Positions 1 to 8,504 of a stretch of DNA of 64,000 bases are shown piece after piece. Within the stretch, counting starts at the first letter, position 1; every line of letters starts with the position of its first letter. The stretch is from Nitzschia sp. DOCU1 (Eukaryota; Bacillariophyta; Bacillariophyceae; Bacillariales; Bacillariaceae), in NCBI GenBank assembly GCA_951394045.1, contig OX595996.1, forward strand, positions 682,001-746,000, in the 5' to 3' direction. A program made the translations under genes and the position numbers. Below the pieces are notes generated by a model. The model ran no database searches, was not told where the DNA came from, and saw only the letters and a program-made list of their open reading frames with translations.

Positions 1-32
1 TTCTCACGATTCCCATGTTTCCTCCTTTGTAG

Positions 33-1425
33 CGACTGGCTACACAATACAGCTTCACTGCCAAGCAGTGCAATTCTCCGGGCCATCAAAGGCCCAGTTT
101 CATTCATGACTCTCTGGGCGACCTTCTTGAGTGTCGTGTATATGCGTTTGAAAGTATTCAAGCCCTTGGCAGCGGAAGCAATGTGCCTGCCCCAGGCACC
201 GCACTCTCTCATGGTATCGGCACTTTCACTATTGCTCGTCTTTAAAACGAACTCGGCCTATCAGCGCTTTGCCGAAGGCCGCAAAATCTGGGAGAGCATT
301 ATCAACAACTCACGGGATTTGTATCGCATGTTGAATTTGTACGAAAATGAAATGGGTCGAAGTAAAAGACGTCGGTTGCAACGATTGCTAGCCGCCTTTC
401 CTTACTTGTTGAGACATCGTATTCGTCCTAACTTGGTCATGTATCGCTTGGATGATGTCGACAATGTGCGTGATCCGGAGAATTCCATCGTTTTGTACCA
501 AGACAAGGCGGCAGACGATTTGGATCCCGAAGCAGCGGCTGTGGCGACACAAGAAGAAAACGAAGGAAACTCGCGGCGAAAAACGCGACCTTTGTATTGG
601 GTTGATAAGCGCACTTTGCCCTGGAGATTGCTGCCGCCCAATGCTTTGGAGCCCTGTGCACGATCACAGAATCGTCCATTGTGGGTGTGCGATCGCATGG
701 CCCAGGAATTGCGTAACATTCCGGATGGTCCGAACTTTACAGCGCGAGAACGATTAGCCTTGATTTCCAAAGTGGAGAAATTGTCGAGCTGCATTGGAGC
801 TTGCGAGCGCATCCACCAGACAGCCGTGCCACTGAATTATGCTCGTCACTCCTTGCGTGCATTAACGTTGTGGTTGTTTACGCTTCCGTTTGCCTTTTTG
901 GGGTCATTGAAATACGCGACTGGTCCGATCTTGTTCTTGGTGAGCTGGTTGCTGTTTGGAGTGTATGAGATTGGCTATTCGATTGAAGATCCGTTCCAGG
1001 GTACTTTGCGGTTATCCGTCTTGTGTGATATGATTCGTCGTGACGTCTTGGCCGATGAAGTTATTCGAAGCACGGCCTTTGTGACTGGAGAAGACACGGA
1101 TGATACTTCCTCGACGACAACGGCAACAACGGCGAGCGCTACGACCGCCTCAAGTGAGAGCAGCACCTCCAATGCTGTCGGAGTTGATAGCTACATTGAC
1201 TATGCGTCGGCTTCAGTCGTCAAACCCGATCAGCCATCGCCTCTGCCTGTCGAAGAAGACGAGGAAGAGGATCGTGATTACGAGTCATCTCCGCTCAGCC
1301 GGGAGTCACTCAAAGACGAGCCCGAGGAGCCAAAGAATGCGCCACTCGAAATTGAAGAATTGCCCTCCATCCCAATCATTCGCAACCTGAACACCTCGGA
1401 CATTCTCTCCAACAAAAAGCCCTAA
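33..1425 (+). CDS. Bestrophin-family (UPF0187) anion channel, 5' partial
   Basis: The reading frame is open from the window edge to the stop at 1423-1425. Family knowledge: bestrophin/UPF0187 proteins are membrane anion channels; plant and algal forms sit in thylakoids or the plastid envelope. Seen, numbering from the Met codon at 106: a helix with LLVFKTNSAYQRF then EGRKIWESI (about 44-66), CERIHQTAVPLNYARH (233-248), two hydrophobic helices (about 251-285), and VYEIGYSIEDPF (286-297), which is the family signature. An acidic Ser/Thr-rich tail follows (about 330-420). Bases 1-32 are pyrimidine-rich and end in TTTGTAG, so I place a 3' splice site at 32; the exon then encodes family-like residues before the Met at 106. 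The N-terminus lies outside the window, so the compartment cannot be judged. Family sure; 5' boundary uncertain. Confidence 0.82.
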
Positions 1426-1561
1426 GACCGAGCTACAGCCATATGAATCACTCTCGGAATAGATTGGACATAGATAATTATCATTAGACGCTACAATTCT
1501 CATTGATTTCCTTGACATTGGGGCTCGTAAGCACAAGGAGTATTACTCTACCAAGCGCCGT

Positions 1562-2164
1562 CTACACCAACGCTTGAGTCTCACCGGCGGTGCCGGTTGT
1601 AGTGGTGCCATCGACGTGTCGCTCAACGTAGGCGAAAATCATGGCCAAAGCGGGCCATCCAATCCACCACCACCACTGAGCCATCCAAGTATTGCTACAT
1701 TCTGTAGTCATGACTGAGGGCTCGTAGAACGTGCCGAACATGCAGGAAAGGATCAAGACGGCCACCAACACACGCATGTTGGGCAAATGGGTCTTTCCCT
1801 TGGCGACAAAAAGCAACCATGCGGCTGCATAAATGTTACTCTGACGTATTACAAAGGCTAGCTCATCTTGCTGTTTAGTGGAATTAGTCAAGATGCAATC
1901 CATTCCAGCGAACCATGGAACAAAGGCGGAATAGGCGCAGCCACTAGCCATTTGGCAAGTGAATGGAGTCATTGTGAGTATCAATCGTTCACAGAGAATA
2001 CTGAAGATCCTTGGTATCGCAGATCTCACTTACACAAAAGCAATCCAAACATACGAATAAAAGAGAATCACTTTGAGTTTGCCCCAGATCGAAGCCGTGG
2101 CGCCCCACTCGTCGCTTAGATCTTTTACAGGGTTCCAGTTATCCCAAACCATAATGCCAACCAT
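1562..2164 (-). CDS. Small four-pass membrane protein, tandem paralogue A
   Basis: Two exons on the minus strand: 2164-2034 and 1943-1562, giving 170 residues. The intron (2033-1944, 90 nt) has donor GTAAGT and acceptor GGCTAG in phase 2. The ATG at 2164 follows an in-frame stop. The first exon encodes MVGIMVWDNWNPVKDL and WGKLKVILFYSYVWIAFV, and the junction reads into GCAYSAFVPW. I count about four hydrophobic segments (residues about 27-50, 68-85, 90-115, 125-150), with LRQ/IRQS and KGKT-LPNM motifs between them. The gene at 2902-3532 is a clear paralogue with the same intron position and phase, which supports both models. I do not recognise the family; it is an integral membrane protein of unknown function. 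Confidence 0.7.
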
Positions 2165-2901
2165 GAGTGTATCAAGCTTTGAGCAAAAGAAGGTTTAGTC
2201 AATCTATGAAAGATTTCTGTGATGACAAAATAAATGATCGTTGTCGTCGATGGCGGTGAGAACACTTTGGCACTGGGCGGGGAGAGTTGGTTCGCAAATC
2301 ATGATGAAAATACGAGAACCCCCGAGAAGAAGAATTAACAAATCAATGAAATCCCATTCATTGCAGCAGAGTAGACTTTCAGTCGTTTCAGAGGCATCGC
2401 AACGCAACAATCCACTTTGACATGGCTACTCTGGTAGAAGGTTCTGGGTAACGATCGCAAGCTAGTCGTGCTGGTGTCACAAAAAGTGATGTCGGAGGGA
2501 AAGTTCGAAAAGCGGCGTGCCGGCCTGCCTCGTGGCGGTTCTCGACCAAGCCGACTTCCAACTCGCTTGTCTCTTTTGTCACCGGGGTATTCTAGTATCC
2601 TAGTAACGAGAACAATATGGCTCCATAGCAATAATTTTCAATCTCTCCGCGTTGACACTGCTGACATGCTTCTTTTATTCTTTAGAGTTTAGAGGCTGTA
2701 GGGCCTTACTTGATTCTAGGTTTGTGAGTCCGTCAGATAAATGTCCAAGGCGTCCTCGTGTAGCTTCTTGCTTGGCACCACCTTGCGCCTCCCCTCGTCG
2801 CAGAAGGACCCAAACGTGAAAACAAGGTTCTAGTAATACTACTTCCTTTCAAGCGATCCTAACTTTTTCGGAGGAGTTGATTAGTTCACATTATCCCTTA
2901 T
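2165..2901. other. Intergenic spacer, no gene seen
   Basis: This 737-bp spacer lies between the two small membrane-protein paralogues, upstream of paralogue A and downstream of paralogue B. Short open frames occur on both strands, but none has a recognisable motif, splice context or homology to its neighbours. It should hold the promoter of paralogue A and the 3' end of paralogue B. No repeat or RNA gene was seen. Confidence 0.5.
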
Positions 2902-3532
2902 CTATGAAATCAGCGGCACTGTGCCGGAATCATAATTTTCCTCGCTGATATCCCCCGTTCTACCGTCCACAAGGAGTTCAATATAGGCACACGCTAAAGC
3001 TAGAAGCGGGCAACCCAGCCAGAACCACATTGTGTTGACGTAAAGATCACGACAAATGTCTCGGAAGATATAGCCGCCTTCCCAGAGATTTCCAAAGAGA
3101 GTGCAAATGAGCAATACGCTAGGTAACACGGCCATGTTCGGCAGGGCAGTCTTTCCTCTAACCAAGTAGAGGAGCCAAGCCACCTTGTAAATAAGACTTT
3201 GTCGCAAAATAAACGCTTGTTCATCTTGTTGCTCGGTAGACTCGGCCAAAGCGCAATCATAGCCGTACGACCATGGATTGAAGATTTGGTAGGTGCACAT
3301 ACTGTTGCATCCACCAGCATTGAATGCCAGGAAGGTCCAGATAGAGGAGGGGTATGGGCGACTCAGTCATTGATCAAACAAACCAGCATATATCTATTCT
3401 TCGACGCAGTGCTTACAAGATACCGAGCCACACGTAAGAATAAAAGAGAAGAACTTTCAATTTCCCCCATACAGAAACGGTAGCTTCCCATTCCTCGCCG
3501 AGATCCTTGAGTGGATTCCAAGAGCCAGTCAT
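2902..3532 (-). CDS. Small four-pass membrane protein, tandem paralogue B
   Basis: Two exons on the minus strand: 3532-3417 and 3301-2902, giving 171 residues. The intron (3416-3302, 115 nt) has donor GTAAGC and acceptor AACAG, in the same phase and at the same protein position as in paralogue A. Shared stretches include WNPLKDL/WNPVKDL, WGKLKV-LFYSYVW, QQDE-AF--RQS-IY, and RGKT/KGKT followed by LPNM. About four membrane helices are predicted by eye; the C-terminus is a short polar tail. Compared with A, the N-terminus is five residues shorter (MTGSWNPL). Function unknown. The introns share little sequence while the exons align throughout, so the duplication is not very recent. Confidence 0.7.
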
Positions 3533-4411
3533 CGTTACGATATGATCAGTGATAACAATTGAAGAAACATATTAGAAAACAAAATTTTGCCTTTTGTGAT
3601 ATCACGTGGGTGTTGAATGGGATCGATGCGAGTTCCCATTTCCACGTTTTCCGTCGCCGTTGCGCGCGGCGCTCACAATACTATCGTTGCGTGGATGGGA
3701 GCTGGAAAACACGGCAAGTTTATTGTTAACTGATCTCATCATGGCCCTGTGTTCGCATGCTACTCTTTGTGTTTGGACTTGCAAGCTGGACATCAAAAGT
3801 CAGATTGTTTCAGAAGCTATTCGTACAAGTGGAGGCAAAAAATGAGGCAGTCGTGAAAAGACGGACTCCCCTCTGAAGACACGGAGGTCGGCCGGCGCGC
3901 CAAAATTGCTGGCCCAGAACCTCTCATCCAAACGATCCAACGGACGGACGCCACGTACCGCAGACGTCAAACCGTTTCGAGTTCCCATCCACTCGCGTGT
4001 CTCCCTCCACATCATCACCTTTTTCTTTGATGGCGCGAAACTTGAGTTCAAGCCACTACCAATCAATCGTCGCGAGTGATCGGTTGGTAGCTTCGCTCGT
4101 CACTGACGACAGCTGATGGATTATTTGATGGGCGAGTGGTGCTACCATTGAGCATACGATCGCTTGTAACCACGGCTAGACCTTTCTCATTACATTTTAC
4201 AAGCTCTTTCATCAGCAGTTCCTGCAGGTCGTCTTGTTTGGAGTATGAACAACGTCGATTTGGTGGTCTTTCTCATAAAGCTCCTAGTCGTGGTCCTGAC
4301 GTTCAGTTCTGCATTTTCTCGGGTAGAGACCTTTCAAAATTCGCTGCATCCTTAACTTCTTTGGAGCCACAGCACACAACAACGACGGCAGCGGCGGGAG
4401 CCGCCCGGAGA
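3533..4411. other. Divergent spacer before the Nudix gene
   Basis: This stretch separates the start of membrane-protein paralogue B (minus strand) from the chosen start of the Nudix gene (plus strand). It should carry both promoters and the 5' untranslated region of the Nudix gene. The Nudix frame is open back to about 4136, but the codons there include no ATG (position 4136 is GTG). No other coding signal was convincing. Confidence 0.5.
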
Positions 4412-5698
4412 ATGAACGACTTTACTATTGTGATTTTCCTCGTCAAGTTTGCAATTGTGGTTGCGACGCTGAGTTTTGCCATTTACAGGGCGGGGGCCTT
4501 CGAGCCGCTAGTAATAGCAAGGAGTGGTGGTTGTACGATGCCTCGATCCTTCAATCACGCTCCCAGGAGAGTGCATAAGTCGGCGCGGGCAGCCACCACA
4601 GAGTATGCTCCATCTCAGGTTATTATTGATGAGGCGACAGGCAACAAGTGGCGACTTTGTGCAGGAGTGGCGGTGCTGAATTCTCAAAACCAGCTTTTGG
4701 TTGGGGAACGCATTGGGAAACCCAACAGTTGGCAGTGTCCCCAGGGTGGTGTCGACGATGCTTGGACACCGAGCCATACGGGCCTACCCAGAGAGAAAGA
4801 GACCATCGTCGAGGCTGCTGCTCGAGAGATGTATGAAGAGATAGGATTGGAACTTGGACACCATGTCATGTTGGATCCTATCTTCCCCACTCCATCCTTT
4901 GATGCCGCAGATAACACTGGAATTCGCTATTCAACGGCGGGAACCTCAAACTGGTTGACAAGGTCTGGTTTTGCTGGTCAAGAATTGCACTGGGCCGTCT
5001 TTCGATGTATGGACGGGCGTGGCGATTATGATCCATGTGAAATGTGTGATCTGTCTGGAAAGGGTGACGAGAAACCCGAATTCACTAGAGTTCAATGGGT
5101 AGACGTAGATTCTGCCGTACAAGGCATCTGGGAGGGGAAACGAGCCCCCTATCTGGCACTGCAGGCGGTCCTGAACGAACATGCTGGAAAGTGGGAAGAG
5201 CGAGTCTCAACTCTCGACTTTTCGGGCAAATGGTCTAGGGATTCAAAGCTATCGGCGAATGTAGTAGAAGGGTTGATGGCACGAGGACTTGCCAAGGAAG
5301 AAGCAACAACAGAGGCTGAAACCCCCTACGTTCAGACCTGGGAGAGAGACAAGGACGATCCCATGTCATGGCATGTAACTACCTATCAGGACGATGGGAC
5401 GAGCCCTCGTCGCAATCTCGAATACAAGCCGGGTTCATGGGAAGAGATATACCAAGGGAAATCTTCGCTGTTTGGGGAAAGCGACAGCGCCGTCACACTG
5501 CAACGTAGGACCAGTTATGTTGGTGAGGTTGACGCGGGTCCAATTCCAATCGCACAAATCACAATAACGACTGGGCCAAAGGGAATCGAGGAGTCCCGTC
5601 GTTATCGAAAGGGGAACCATTTCTACCTACGAAGAACACTGTGGCCGAGCGGGGCACCCAACACTCCGGTTAGATCCACTGAAGTGTTCGCTCGCTAA
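4412..5698 (+). CDS. Nudix hydrolase, probably plastid-targeted
   Basis: Family knowledge: Nudix enzymes hydrolyse nucleoside diphosphates linked to another moiety; this branch resembles plant plastid Ap4A/ppGpp-type and RppH-like enzymes. I start at 4412, the first in-frame ATG, giving 428 residues. The first 30 residues form a hydrophobic signal (MNDFTIVIFLVKFAIVV...) ending at AGAF (27-30), like the cleavage motif of diatom plastid presequences. The catalytic box fits G-x5-E-x7-REUxEExGU: G124, E130, then REMYEEIGL at 138-146. WQCPQGG precedes it and WVDVDS follows. An extra stretch of about 11 residues separates PQGG from the box. The C-terminal third (about 250-428) matches nothing I know. 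Its 3' end is duplicated as a remnant at 6780-6888. The substrate is unknown. Confidence 0.78.
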   Translation: MNDFTIVIFLVKFAIVVATLSFAIYRAGAFEPLVIARSGGCTMPRSFNHAPRRVHKSARAATTEYAPSQVIIDEATGNKWRLCAGVAVLNSQNQLLVGERIGKPNSWQCPQGGVDDAWTPSHTGLPREKETIVEAAAREMYEEIGLELGHHVMLDPIFPTPSFDAADNTGIRYSTAGTSNWLTRSGFAGQELHWAVFRCMDGRGDYDPCEMCDLSGKGDEKPEFTRVQWVDVDSAVQGIWEGKRAPYLALQAVLNEHAGKWEERVSTLDFSGKWSRDSKLSANVVEGLMARGLAKEEATTEAETPYVQTWERDKDDPMSWHVTTYQDDGTSPRRNLEYKPGSWEEIYQGKSSLFGESDSAVTLQRRTSYVGEVDAGPIPIAQITITTGPKGIEESRRYRKGNHFYLRRTLWPSGAPNTPVRSTEVFAR

Positions 5699-5787
5699 TT
5701 CGTTTTCACTTTTCGTTGCTAGCTAGCACCTACGCATGGGTGCAAGAAAATTATTGTAATTCTGTACTTTTAAGTTCATGCATGTCT

Positions 5788-6621
5788 TTAAAATTCTGAT
5801 TCTTCTTCCATTTGAGGAGGTTCCGCCATTTCCTCTCCCTCGTCGACTGGACCAGCTGGCTGCAAAAAAGTCCTTTTGATGTACTTGTAGAAATACAATA
5901 CCGCAAACACCGCCATGGGATTCTTAGCAAACCACATGAGGACTGCCATGAGGGGGTTTTGCGCCCCCCCGACTAGCTTCGAAGCTTCGGAAAAGGGTCG
6001 TCGTTCCATATTCTTCCATTTCGAAATCAATTCCTTTCCTGCCAAGTTGTCGCCAGCCACTGTGGAGACATCTTCTCGTCCTTGGGCACTGATGAATTCA
6101 CCCGTCTTGGCGTCAAGCACCACCAGCGTAGGAATTCCTTGTATTCCTAGCTGTTGCGCCAGGTTGTTCTTAATGGCTGCCGAGCCGTCTTCGGTCGGAA
6201 TGGACAACCAGGGCATTTTTTGGTAGTAAGCCTCAAAATCCGGGACGGTGCGATCCGAACTGACGTACACAATCTCCACCTTTCCTTCCTTGGCGCAGGC
6301 ATTGTAGAAATTCACGAGTATGGGCGAAAACGCTTTGCATGGCGGACACCAACTCGCGGAGAAGTACAGCAAGAGAATGTCCTTATCCTTCATGAGCTCT
6401 TTGGTGGACTTTTTGGGAGAGCCAACTTTGGTAAGCAGCTTCTCGCCCAAAAGCGATTCGATGGAGAACTCCGACATGATTTCACTTTCACTTGGAGTAA
6501 AGTCTTGTACCCAGGTATGCTTTCGAGAGTTTTCGTACTCAATATGGAGAGATTGAGTTGCAATGGAATGAGAACACGCCTCAAGTGAGAGCGGCAGCAA
6601 CATCGACCAAAGCGCGGTCAT
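5788..6621 (-). CDS. Nucleoredoxin/tryparedoxin-like protein with C-terminal membrane anchor (copy 1)
   Basis: The protein has 277 residues and no intron. It has a thioredoxin fold of the nucleoredoxin/tryparedoxin type: FSASWCPPCKAFSP with redox cysteines C92 and C95, VYVSSDRTVPDFEAYY (about 119-134), MPWLSIP, and GIQGIPTLVVLDAKTGEFI with the cis-Pro. A hydrophobic segment at about 222-245 followed by basic residues suggests a C-terminal membrane anchor, with a short acidic tail (DEGEEMAEPPQMEEESEF). Expected role: dithiol-disulfide exchange on partner proteins, probably tethered to a membrane with the anchor near the C-terminus. The Met at residue 49 (MSEFSIESLLG) is where typical nucleoredoxin domains begin and is an alternative start. 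Copy 2 at 7003-7836 is a close tandem paralogue, and the duplicated block also includes flanking Nudix sequence. Confidence 0.82.
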   Translation of the reverse strand: MTALWSMLLPLSLEACSHSIATQSLHIEYENSRKHTWVQDFTPSESEIMSEFSIESLLGEKLLTKVGSPKKSTKELMKDKDILLLYFSASWCPPCKAFSPILVNFYNACAKEGKVEIVYVSSDRTVPDFEAYYQKMPWLSIPTEDGSAAIKNNLAQQLGIQGIPTLVVLDAKTGEFISAQGREDVSTVAGDNLAGKELISKWKNMERRPFSEASKLVGGAQNPLMAVLMWFAKNPMAVFAVLYFYKYIKRTFLQPAGPVDEGEEMAEPPQMEEESEF

Positions 6622-6779
6622 CGTGGACCGCTCCTTGTGTGTAGGAATTTGGATCTTTGATCCATTCGACCAATTCTTTTCTGGCGGGAACTATCCGAAT
6701 AATGCGAGCGCGGCGAACGTGTGGTTGCGCGCGCTGGGCCGCCATCACATCCTCTTGGCTTCGTCCCTTTCATCTTTTC

Positions 6780-6888
6780 GGAATCGAGTAGTCGTCCCGT
6801 TGTTATTGATAGAGGGAGAGAACGCTTCTTCATATGAAGAACATTGTGGCCGAGGGGGGTACCCAGCACTCTGGTCATATCCATTGAA
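6780..6888 (+). pseudogene. Remnant of the Nudix gene 3' end
   Basis: This stretch aligns with the last coding bases of the Nudix gene (about 5582-5690). Shared blocks include GGAATCGAG, GAAGAACA-TGTGGCCGAG and CATT/CACTGAA before the old stop region. In the original frame the glutamate codon after GGAATC-GAG is replaced by TAG, and several small indels follow, so it is not coding. Homology continues through the 3' untranslated region into nucleoredoxin copy 2, so one segmental duplication carried both. I see no homology to the Nudix gene upstream of about 6780, so the left breakpoint of the copy is near there. Confidence 0.7.
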
Positions 6889-7002
6889 TTGTGTTCAGCT
6901 TGTTCTAAGTTGTTTTCACTTGTCTTTGCCAACTGGCACCTACGGGTGCAAAAGTTGTATAGTAGTTGTTTTAATGCCCTACTTTTAGGCGTCTGATGTT
7001 TT

Positions 7003-7836
7003 CTAAAATTCCGAGTCTTCCTCCATTTGAGGAGGTTCCGCCATTTCCTCTCCCTCGTCGACTGGACCAGCTGGATGCAGACGTTTCCTATAGATGTACA
7101 TGACGATATACATTATCGCAAACCAAGCGACGGGATTATTGGCAAACCATATGAGGACTGTCATGATGGGATTTTGCGCCCCATCGACCGGCGTCGGGGC
7201 TTCGGAAAAGGGTCGTCGTTCCATATTCTTCCATTTCGAAATCAATTCCTTTCCTGCCAAGGTGTCGCCAGACACTGCGGTGACATCTTCTCGTCCTTGG
7301 GCACTGATGAATTCACCCGTCTTGGCGTCAAGCACCACCAGCGTTGGGATTCCTTGTATTCCTAGCTGCTGTGCCAGGTTTTTCTTAATGGCTGCAGATT
7401 CCTGTACGGGTAGAATGGCCAACCAGGGCATTTTTTGGTAGTAGGCCTCAAAGTCCGGGATGGTGCGGTCCGAACTGACGTACACGATCTCCAATTTTCC
7501 TTCCTTGGCACAAGCATTGTAGAAATTCACGAGTATAGGCGAGAAAACTTTGCATGGCGGACACCAACTTGCGGAGAAATACAGCAAGAGAAGGTCCTTA
7601 TCCTTCATCAGCTCCGTGGTCGACTTTTGGGGCGAGCCTACTTTGGTTAGCAGCTTTGCACCCAAAAGTGATTCGACGGAGAACTCCGACATGATTTCAC
7701 TTTCACTTGGAGTAAAGTCTTGTATCCAGGTATGCTTTCGAGAGTTTTCGTACTCAATATGGAGAGATTGAGTTGCAATGGAATGAGAACACGCCTCAAG
7801 AGAGAGCGGCAGCAACATCGACAATAGCGCGGTCAT
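7003..7836 (-). CDS. Nucleoredoxin/tryparedoxin-like protein with C-terminal membrane anchor (copy 2)
   Basis: This is a tandem paralogue of the gene at 5788-6621. I choose the Met at 7836 (MTALLSM...), which matches the start of copy 1 and gives 277 residues; an upstream in-frame ATG at 7872 would add 12 residues. The WCPPCK redox site is intact, as are VYVSSDRTIPDFEAYY and GIQGIPTLVVLDAKTGEF. The C-terminal hydrophobic segment (NPIMTVLIWFANNPVAWFAI...) is the most diverged part but remains a membrane helix, and the acidic tail is kept. The differences are spread through the gene and leave the frame open, so both copies look functional. The role is as for copy 1; any division of labour would lie in the membrane anchor or in expression. 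Confidence 0.82.
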   Translation of the reverse strand: MTALLSMLLPLSLEACSHSIATQSLHIEYENSRKHTWIQDFTPSESEIMSEFSVESLLGAKLLTKVGSPQKSTTELMKDKDLLLLYFSASWCPPCKVFSPILVNFYNACAKEGKLEIVYVSSDRTIPDFEAYYQKMPWLAILPVQESAAIKKNLAQQLGIQGIPTLVVLDAKTGEFISAQGREDVTAVSGDTLAGKELISKWKNMERRPFSEAPTPVDGAQNPIMTVLIWFANNPVAWFAIMYIVMYIYRKRLHPAGPVDEGEEMAEPPQMEEDSEF

Positions 7837-7872
7837 CGTGGACCGCTCTCGAGGGGAGAGAGGTGCACGCAT

Positions 7873-8504
7873 GCAGATTTTGATCTTTGATTAGTTCGAC
7901 TATCACTTCTGTCGGGAAACGGGGACGGTCGTGAGCGAGCATGGCGGACAATGTCGGGCGCGCGCTGGGCCCCATCTATGTCGGGCGGGAAAAATCATTC
8001 CCTCCTCGTCTCTCGATGAGAGTAACTACCGCGGCATCCCCCCACACATACACAACTACGATAGAAAGGAACGTTCGAGCATACTAGCTTAGCAACAAGT
8101 ATACCATGCTGCAAAGCTTCTTCTATAAGTATTATGATGATCTCACTAGCGACTTATGTTGACACTGGCACTGCGGATGCAGTTTAGCGTGACTCACTCC
8201 CCGTCACGTGTGTGAATCGGGGTTCCGATCGCAATGGATGGTTTCCCGAACCTGGGACTTTTTGATGGGTGAGAACCCAAGTCCATCAAACCTATCAAAC
8301 ACATGCATTTGCAAGAAGATACCATGGGTGGGATCGAATGTTCTGTTTGCGAGGGCGACGACGACGACGACGTCTAACCCAGCAAAATATGAAAAGATGA
8401 TGCCCTGCGCAACAAGATCTTCAGCACCGCCAGATGTTTTTGGATCACAAACATCGTAACACGAATACAAGAAACCCTGCTACCCAGAAAAGAAAACATT
8501 GGAA
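7873..8504. other. Divergent spacer, no gene seen
   Basis: This spacer of about 630 bp lies between nucleoredoxin copy 2 (minus) and the RND-type gene (plus). It contains a short CGA/GAC microsatellite around 8354-8371. Short open frames exist but have no motif and no start context that I could support. Confidence 0.5.

Noticed and set aside
4136..4411. N-terminal extension of the Nudix protein
   Set aside because: The upstream frame starts with GTG, has no ATG, and would hide a clear signal peptide and AGAF motif.
6623..6988. A 121-residue plus-strand open frame between the nucleoredoxin copies
   Set aside because: It runs through the decayed Nudix remnant and its 3' region in a different frame; no motif.
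8204..8470. Overlapping open frames on both strands upstream of the RND gene
   Set aside because: They cover a CGA microsatellite and mirror each other; no domain.
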